From positions 1 through 24,552 of IMG/VR virus record IMGVR_UViG_3300031951_001156: DNA of 24,552 nt. One strand, given 5' to 3'. The position numbers and the translations under genes are program-made. Shown piece by piece: positions 21,751-24,552 of this stretch. Position 1 is the first letter of the stretch; each line of letters starts with the position of its first letter. The notes below the pieces were generated by a model. That model saw only the letters and a list, made by a program, of their open reading frames with translations. It was not told the DNA's origin and searched no databases. This DNA is from a virus.

Positions 21751-22686
21751 ATGGCTGATTCATTGACCATTAACAATTCAACCTACGCAGGTGAATTAGC
21801 GTTACCGTACATCAACGCTGCCATCCTTTCAGGGGATACATTGGCAAAAGGATACGTTACTCTTAAAGAGGGTGTAAAATACAAAGCTGTCTTGAAGAAG
21901 TTGTCAAACGCTGCTTCTTTGGTTCAATCTGCTTCTTGTGATTTCTCACAAGTTGGATCATTGAACTTGGATGAGGCAGTATTGACTGTGAGTGATTTGA
22001 AAGTTAATTTGGAGTTGTGCAAAAAAGAATTTGCACGTGACTTTGAAGCTTCTCAAACTGGTCGCGGTTTCATCAATGATGTAGTTCCTGCTAACTTTCA
22101 AGATTTCTTGATTGGATATGCTGCTGCAAAAGTTGCTGAAAACATTGAGTACACAATCTGGCAAGGTAACACCACTGTTGGTTCTACTTACCCTGCATTC
22201 GATGGATTCGAAAAAGTAGTTAACGTAGCTTCTACTTACTATCGTGCAGGTTGGTCTGCAACAGGTGGAGTAATGACTGTTGGAACTATCATCGAAAACT
22301 TGAATCAAGTAATTGATAACTTGCCAACTGCATTGATTGGAAGTCCATCAACTAAGTTGTATATGAATCGCCAGTCTGCTCAGTTCTATCGTCAAGCAGT
22401 TGCTGCCGAAGGTTATTTGCAACAATTCCAAGCTTCATCCGATTTCAATTTGCAGTTCAACGGATATGACATTTATGTTTGTCCTGGTATCAGCAATGGA
22501 ACAGTAATCGCAGCACAAGACACTAACTTGTTCGTAGGTGTTGATGCTAACTCCGATTTCGCTGAGGTGAAAGTTGTAGATATGTCTTTGACTGACGCAT
22601 CCGATAACGTACGTATGGCTATGAGATTCCGTGTTGGAGTTCAAGTAGGTGTATTGGGTGACGTTGTTTATTGCTACAACGATTAA
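21751..22686 (+). CDS. Major capsid protein, HK97-fold-like, 311 aa
   Basis: Following the protease and scaffold-like genes, this is a moderately sized protein with a capsid-like pattern. It has an N-arm (MADSLTINNSTYAGELALPY), a central P-domain-like region with a long helix (LIGYAAAKVAENIEYTIWQG), and a C-terminal half ending in beta strands (MAMRFRVGVQVGVLGDVVYC). Its codon use and G/C content (30 of 60 in 21781-21840) differ from the tail genes, consistent with a very abundant product. The ATG is preceded by an A-rich AAAAAAGAAAAAAA leader typical of Bacteroidetes highly expressed genes. An intrinsic terminator follows. Confidence 0.85.
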   Translation: MADSLTINNSTYAGELALPYINAAILSGDTLAKGYVTLKEGVKYKAVLKKLSNAASLVQSASCDFSQVGSLNLDEAVLTVSDLKVNLELCKKEFARDFEASQTGRGFINDVVPANFQDFLIGYAAAKVAENIEYTIWQGNTTVGSTYPAFDGFEKVVNVASTYYRAGWSATGGVMTVGTIIENLNQVIDNLPTALIGSPSTKLYMNRQSAQFYRQAVAAEGYLQQFQASSDFNLQFNGYDIYVCPGISNGTVIAAQDTNLFVGVDANSDFAEVKVVDMSLTDASDNVRMAMRFRVGVQVGVLGDVVYCYND

Positions 22687-22699
22687 TATAACCACAAGT

Positions 22700-22737
22700 A
22701 AAGGGGAAGGTGGTTAACTCTGCCTTCCCTTTATTTT
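22700..22737 (+). terminator. Intrinsic terminator after the major capsid gene
   Basis: AAAGGGGAAGG (22700-22710) pairs with CCTTCCCTTT (22723-22732) with one bulged G and a 12-base loop, followed by ATTTTA. It would lower transcription into the next structural genes relative to capsid. Confidence 0.75.
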
Positions 22738-22764
22738 AACTAACTATAAAAAAATTATAATAAT

Positions 22765-23313
22765 ATGTGTCCTCCTTGTGAATTAACCGCAGGATTTACC
22801 CTTGATTGTAAAGACACAATCGGTGGTATCAAAGCAATCTACTTGCAACAACACGCTGACTTTTTGAGTGGTGTTGCATTTAATGGTGATGAAGAAGTAG
22901 ATACTTTGCCTACCGCATCCATCTACAAATATACTTGCCCTAAGCACACTGGTAGCTTCAATGAGGAAGTAGCTTCAAGCGTTGAGAATGGTACAATATT
23001 CTATACGCAAACTGTTGCCGCTACATTCTTTGCATTGAGTGCTGCACGCAGAAAGCAATTAGAATTAGTTGCTAAAAATCGTCTTATTGTTTTTGTTCAA
23101 GATAACAACAACAACATCTGGATGGTTGGAAAGGCTGATGGTGCAGAAGTTACCGCTATGACTACATCAACAGGAACTGCAAAAGGTGACTTGAATGGTT
23201 ACACCATTACCTTCACTGCTGAGGAAGCGCACAAAGCATATCGCTTGGAATCTTTCACAAGTACTCCTTTCGATAACTTTGCTTCTATCACTGTTGTAGC
23301 ACCAACTATTTAA
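22765..23313 (+). CDS. Structural protein, 182 aa, tail-tube- or decoration-like
   Basis: It begins with a Cys pair (MCPPCELTAGFTLDC) and contains TGSFNEEVASSVENGTIFYT, a helix (ALSAARRKQLELVAKNRLIV), then VFVQDNNNNIWMVGKADGAE and DLNGYTITFTAEEAHKAY. I recall this pattern in Bacteroidetes phage structural proteins, where it resembles tail-tube or head-decoration proteins: a beta-sandwich plus helix with a late 'NGYTxTFTAEE' strand. The position right after the capsid gene allows either role. Codon use is of the highly expressed type. Confidence 0.7.
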   Translation: MCPPCELTAGFTLDCKDTIGGIKAIYLQQHADFLSGVAFNGDEEVDTLPTASIYKYTCPKHTGSFNEEVASSVENGTIFYTQTVAATFFALSAARRKQLELVAKNRLIVFVQDNNNNIWMVGKADGAEVTAMTTSTGTAKGDLNGYTITFTAEEAHKAYRLESFTSTPFDNFASITVVAPTI

Positions 23314-23323
23314 TTTATATTTG
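23294..23323 (+). promoter_or_regulatory. Rightward Bacteroidetes-type promoter before the head-completion/portal genes
   Basis: TTG at 23294-23296 and TATATTTG at 23316-23323 are separated by exactly 19 bases, the geometry of the other strong promoters in the window. The -33 box lies in the 3' end of the upstream gene. The next start codon (GTG 23330) is only seven bases downstream of the -7 box. Confidence 0.65.
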
Positions 23324-23329
23324 TAGGTA

Positions 23330-23734
23330 GTGAATTACTTACAGACTAATACCGCCTCGCAAACCCTTCTTCTTTCATTAGAGGAAGGGGTTTTGCTTTT
23401 ACCTTCCTTTACGGACTATCTGTTAATCTTACAAAATGAGATTACATTAAAATTATTTGCGGTTATTCCATCGGTTATTGATACAAATGAAAGAATTACT
23501 ACGCTATCCATTAGCACTGATGTTGACGATGCTGTCAATGGTAGTATTCTTATTGTTGATGGTGGCCGCTATAACTATATTATTTATGGTCAAAATTCGA
23601 ATAGCAACATTGATCCTACTTCTGTTGATGTGGTTGGTGAGATTAAAAGAGGTTATATCGAATTTACTACGCTGACGCAATACTTTGACCAACCAACATT
23701 AACCATCCCAAACGATATTGAATACAATGGCTAA
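23330..23734 (+). CDS. Head/neck-region structural protein, 134 aa, GTG start
   Basis: It begins (GTG) MNYLQTNTASQTLLLSLEEG and continues YLLILQNEITLKLFAVIPSV, with a C-terminal GEIKRGYIEFTTLTQYF. This matches a short beta-rich family found beside portal genes in Bacteroidetes phages (recollection). I retain the GTG start because no in-frame ATG lies nearby and the N-terminal motif fits the family. The transcript from the promoter at 23294-23323 may be leaderless. It overlaps the portal start by 8 bp. Confidence 0.7.
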   Translation: MNYLQTNTASQTLLLSLEEGVLLLPSFTDYLLILQNEITLKLFAVIPSVIDTNERITTLSISTDVDDAVNGSILIVDGGRYNYIIYGQNSNSNIDPTSVDVVGEIKRGYIEFTTLTQYFDQPTLTIPNDIEYNG

Positions 23735-24552
23735 CATTGACGAAATAAAACAACGCATTGGTGCAACTCAAATAGAGATGTCCAAGTACGTTAAAATTGA
23801 TCCTATTGAGAAAGAAGATAGAAAGGGATGGGTTAACTATGGGGAGAGCAATGCCTTTCCACAATATTTGATTGAACTTTACAATGAGTCACCTGTTCAC
23901 GGCGCACTGGTTAACTCAATTAGTTATATGATTGCAGGTCGAGAATTGACTGCATCCACACCACAAGCGGTTAAAGAAATTCAGCGTTTGAAGTTGGATT
24001 CAATTATCCATCCAACATCTCTTGATTTGAAGCTACATGGAGGATTTTATTGGGAGATTATTTGGTCAATGGATAGAAGCACCATCGCACAAATTAATCA
24101 CCTTCCTTTTGAGAATTGTCGCCTTGCTTGTAGTGATGAAGAGGATGATGTTGTGGGTGTGTGGTATTCACGTGATTGGTCGGATATGCGGAAAAAGAAA
24201 AACACACCGCATTATATTCCTATGTTCGATGTCAATACCAATGAAGCTGAACCAAAGCAAGTATTGTTTGTGCATAGCTTGATGGTTGGTAGCGAATACT
24301 ATCCAAAGCCTGACTATGTTGGTGCGATAAATGAGATTGAAAAGATGAGGCAGTTGAGTGAGTATCAGGTTAACTTGATTCTCAATGGATTCTTTCCATC
24401 TTTGATTGCGTCTTTCAACAATGGCATCCCATCATTGGAGGAACAGCATATGATTAAAAATCAATTGCAAATGTCTTTGGGTAGTGCTGAAAATGCAGGG
24501 AAGGTGTTGACATTCTTCAATGAGGAAAGAGATAGAGGTGTTGAATTCACTC
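23727..24552 (+). CDS. Portal protein, N-terminal 275 residues (runs off the window)
   Basis: The frame starts at ATG 23727 (MANIDEIKQRIGATQIEMSK) and stays open to the window end. The segment KGWVNYGESNAFPQYLIELY, then NESPVHGALVNSISYMIAG, is a strong signature of the portal proteins of Bacteroidetes phages. LVNLILNGFFPSL-like and GSAENAGKVLTFFNEER follow in the expected order. It forms the 12-subunit ring through which the terminase packages DNA. Its position downstream of the capsid gene is unusual. Confidence 0.9.
   Translation, partial: MANIDEIKQRIGATQIEMSKYVKIDPIEKEDRKGWVNYGESNAFPQYLIELYNESPVHGALVNSISYMIAGRELTASTPQAVKEIQRLKLDSIIHPTSLDLKLHGGFYWEIIWSMDRSTIAQINHLPFENCRLACSDEEDDVVGVWYSRDWSDMRKKKNTPHYIPMFDVNTNEAEPKQVLFVHSLMVGSEYYPKPDYVGAINEIEKMRQLSEYQVNLILNGFFPSLIASFNNGIPSLEEQHMIKNQLQMSLGSAENAGKVLTFFNEERDRGVEFT

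Noticed and set aside
1-24552. CRISPR array, insertion sequence or integrase attachment site
   Set aside because: No regularly spaced direct repeats, transposase motifs or integrase gene were seen. A tRNA-like element alone is not evidence of an attachment site.

Overview
The window looks like part of a tailed double-stranded DNA phage or prophage of the Bacteroidetes (Flavobacteriia-like host). The base composition is AT-rich. Start codons sit behind A-rich leaders rather than strong Shine-Dalgarno sites. The best promoters match the Bacteroidetes TTG...TAnnTTTG pattern. Many proteins resemble families I know from Bacteroidetes phages: the portal, the ParB-methyltransferase, the 'QTAVEWL' small proteins, the XkdF-like protease and the large 'LxxYENE' virion protein. 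No integrase, lysis cassette or DNA polymerase was seen, so the lifestyle cannot be settled from this window.

Layout. Positions 1-6186 form one leftward operon read from a strong promoter at 6215-6244. It holds about 17 small, tightly coupled genes (many ATGA or 1-nt junctions), including three short ones that are easily missed (427-591, 5091-5264, 5874-6014). Recognisable members are an SSB-like protein, a Cro/XRE-like HTH protein, a DnaA domain-IV-like protein, a replication-protein-like C-terminal domain and, at the downstream end, the large terminase. Rightward genes start at 6344 with a VRR-NUC nuclease, a sigma-70-like regulator, a Cys-rich protein and a small membrane protein.

Positions 7882-8443 contain no convincing gene. 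They hold a strong promoter, an attenuator-like double hairpin, a tRNA-like element with no normal anticodon arm, and a run of hairpins ending in a terminator-like stem. This is the best candidate for an undescribed structured RNA. A ParB-DNA methyltransferase fusion follows, then an intergenic spot that appears to encode a small leftward RNA (about 9640-9700).

Positions 9734-24552 form the virion module: a DUF5681/TerS-like protein, a tail-assembly-chaperone-like gene with a T9 slippery run and a -1 frame extension, neck/tail proteins, a fibre, two large virion proteins, a tape measure, an XkdF-like protease, a scaffold-like protein, the major capsid protein, two further structural proteins and the start of the portal, which runs off the right end. 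The order is tail first and head last, and the large terminase lies on the opposite strand in the early operon. This is unlike the usual terminase-portal-protease-capsid-tail order. Internal terminators after the methyltransferase, the protease and the capsid gene suggest separate tuning of transcript levels.
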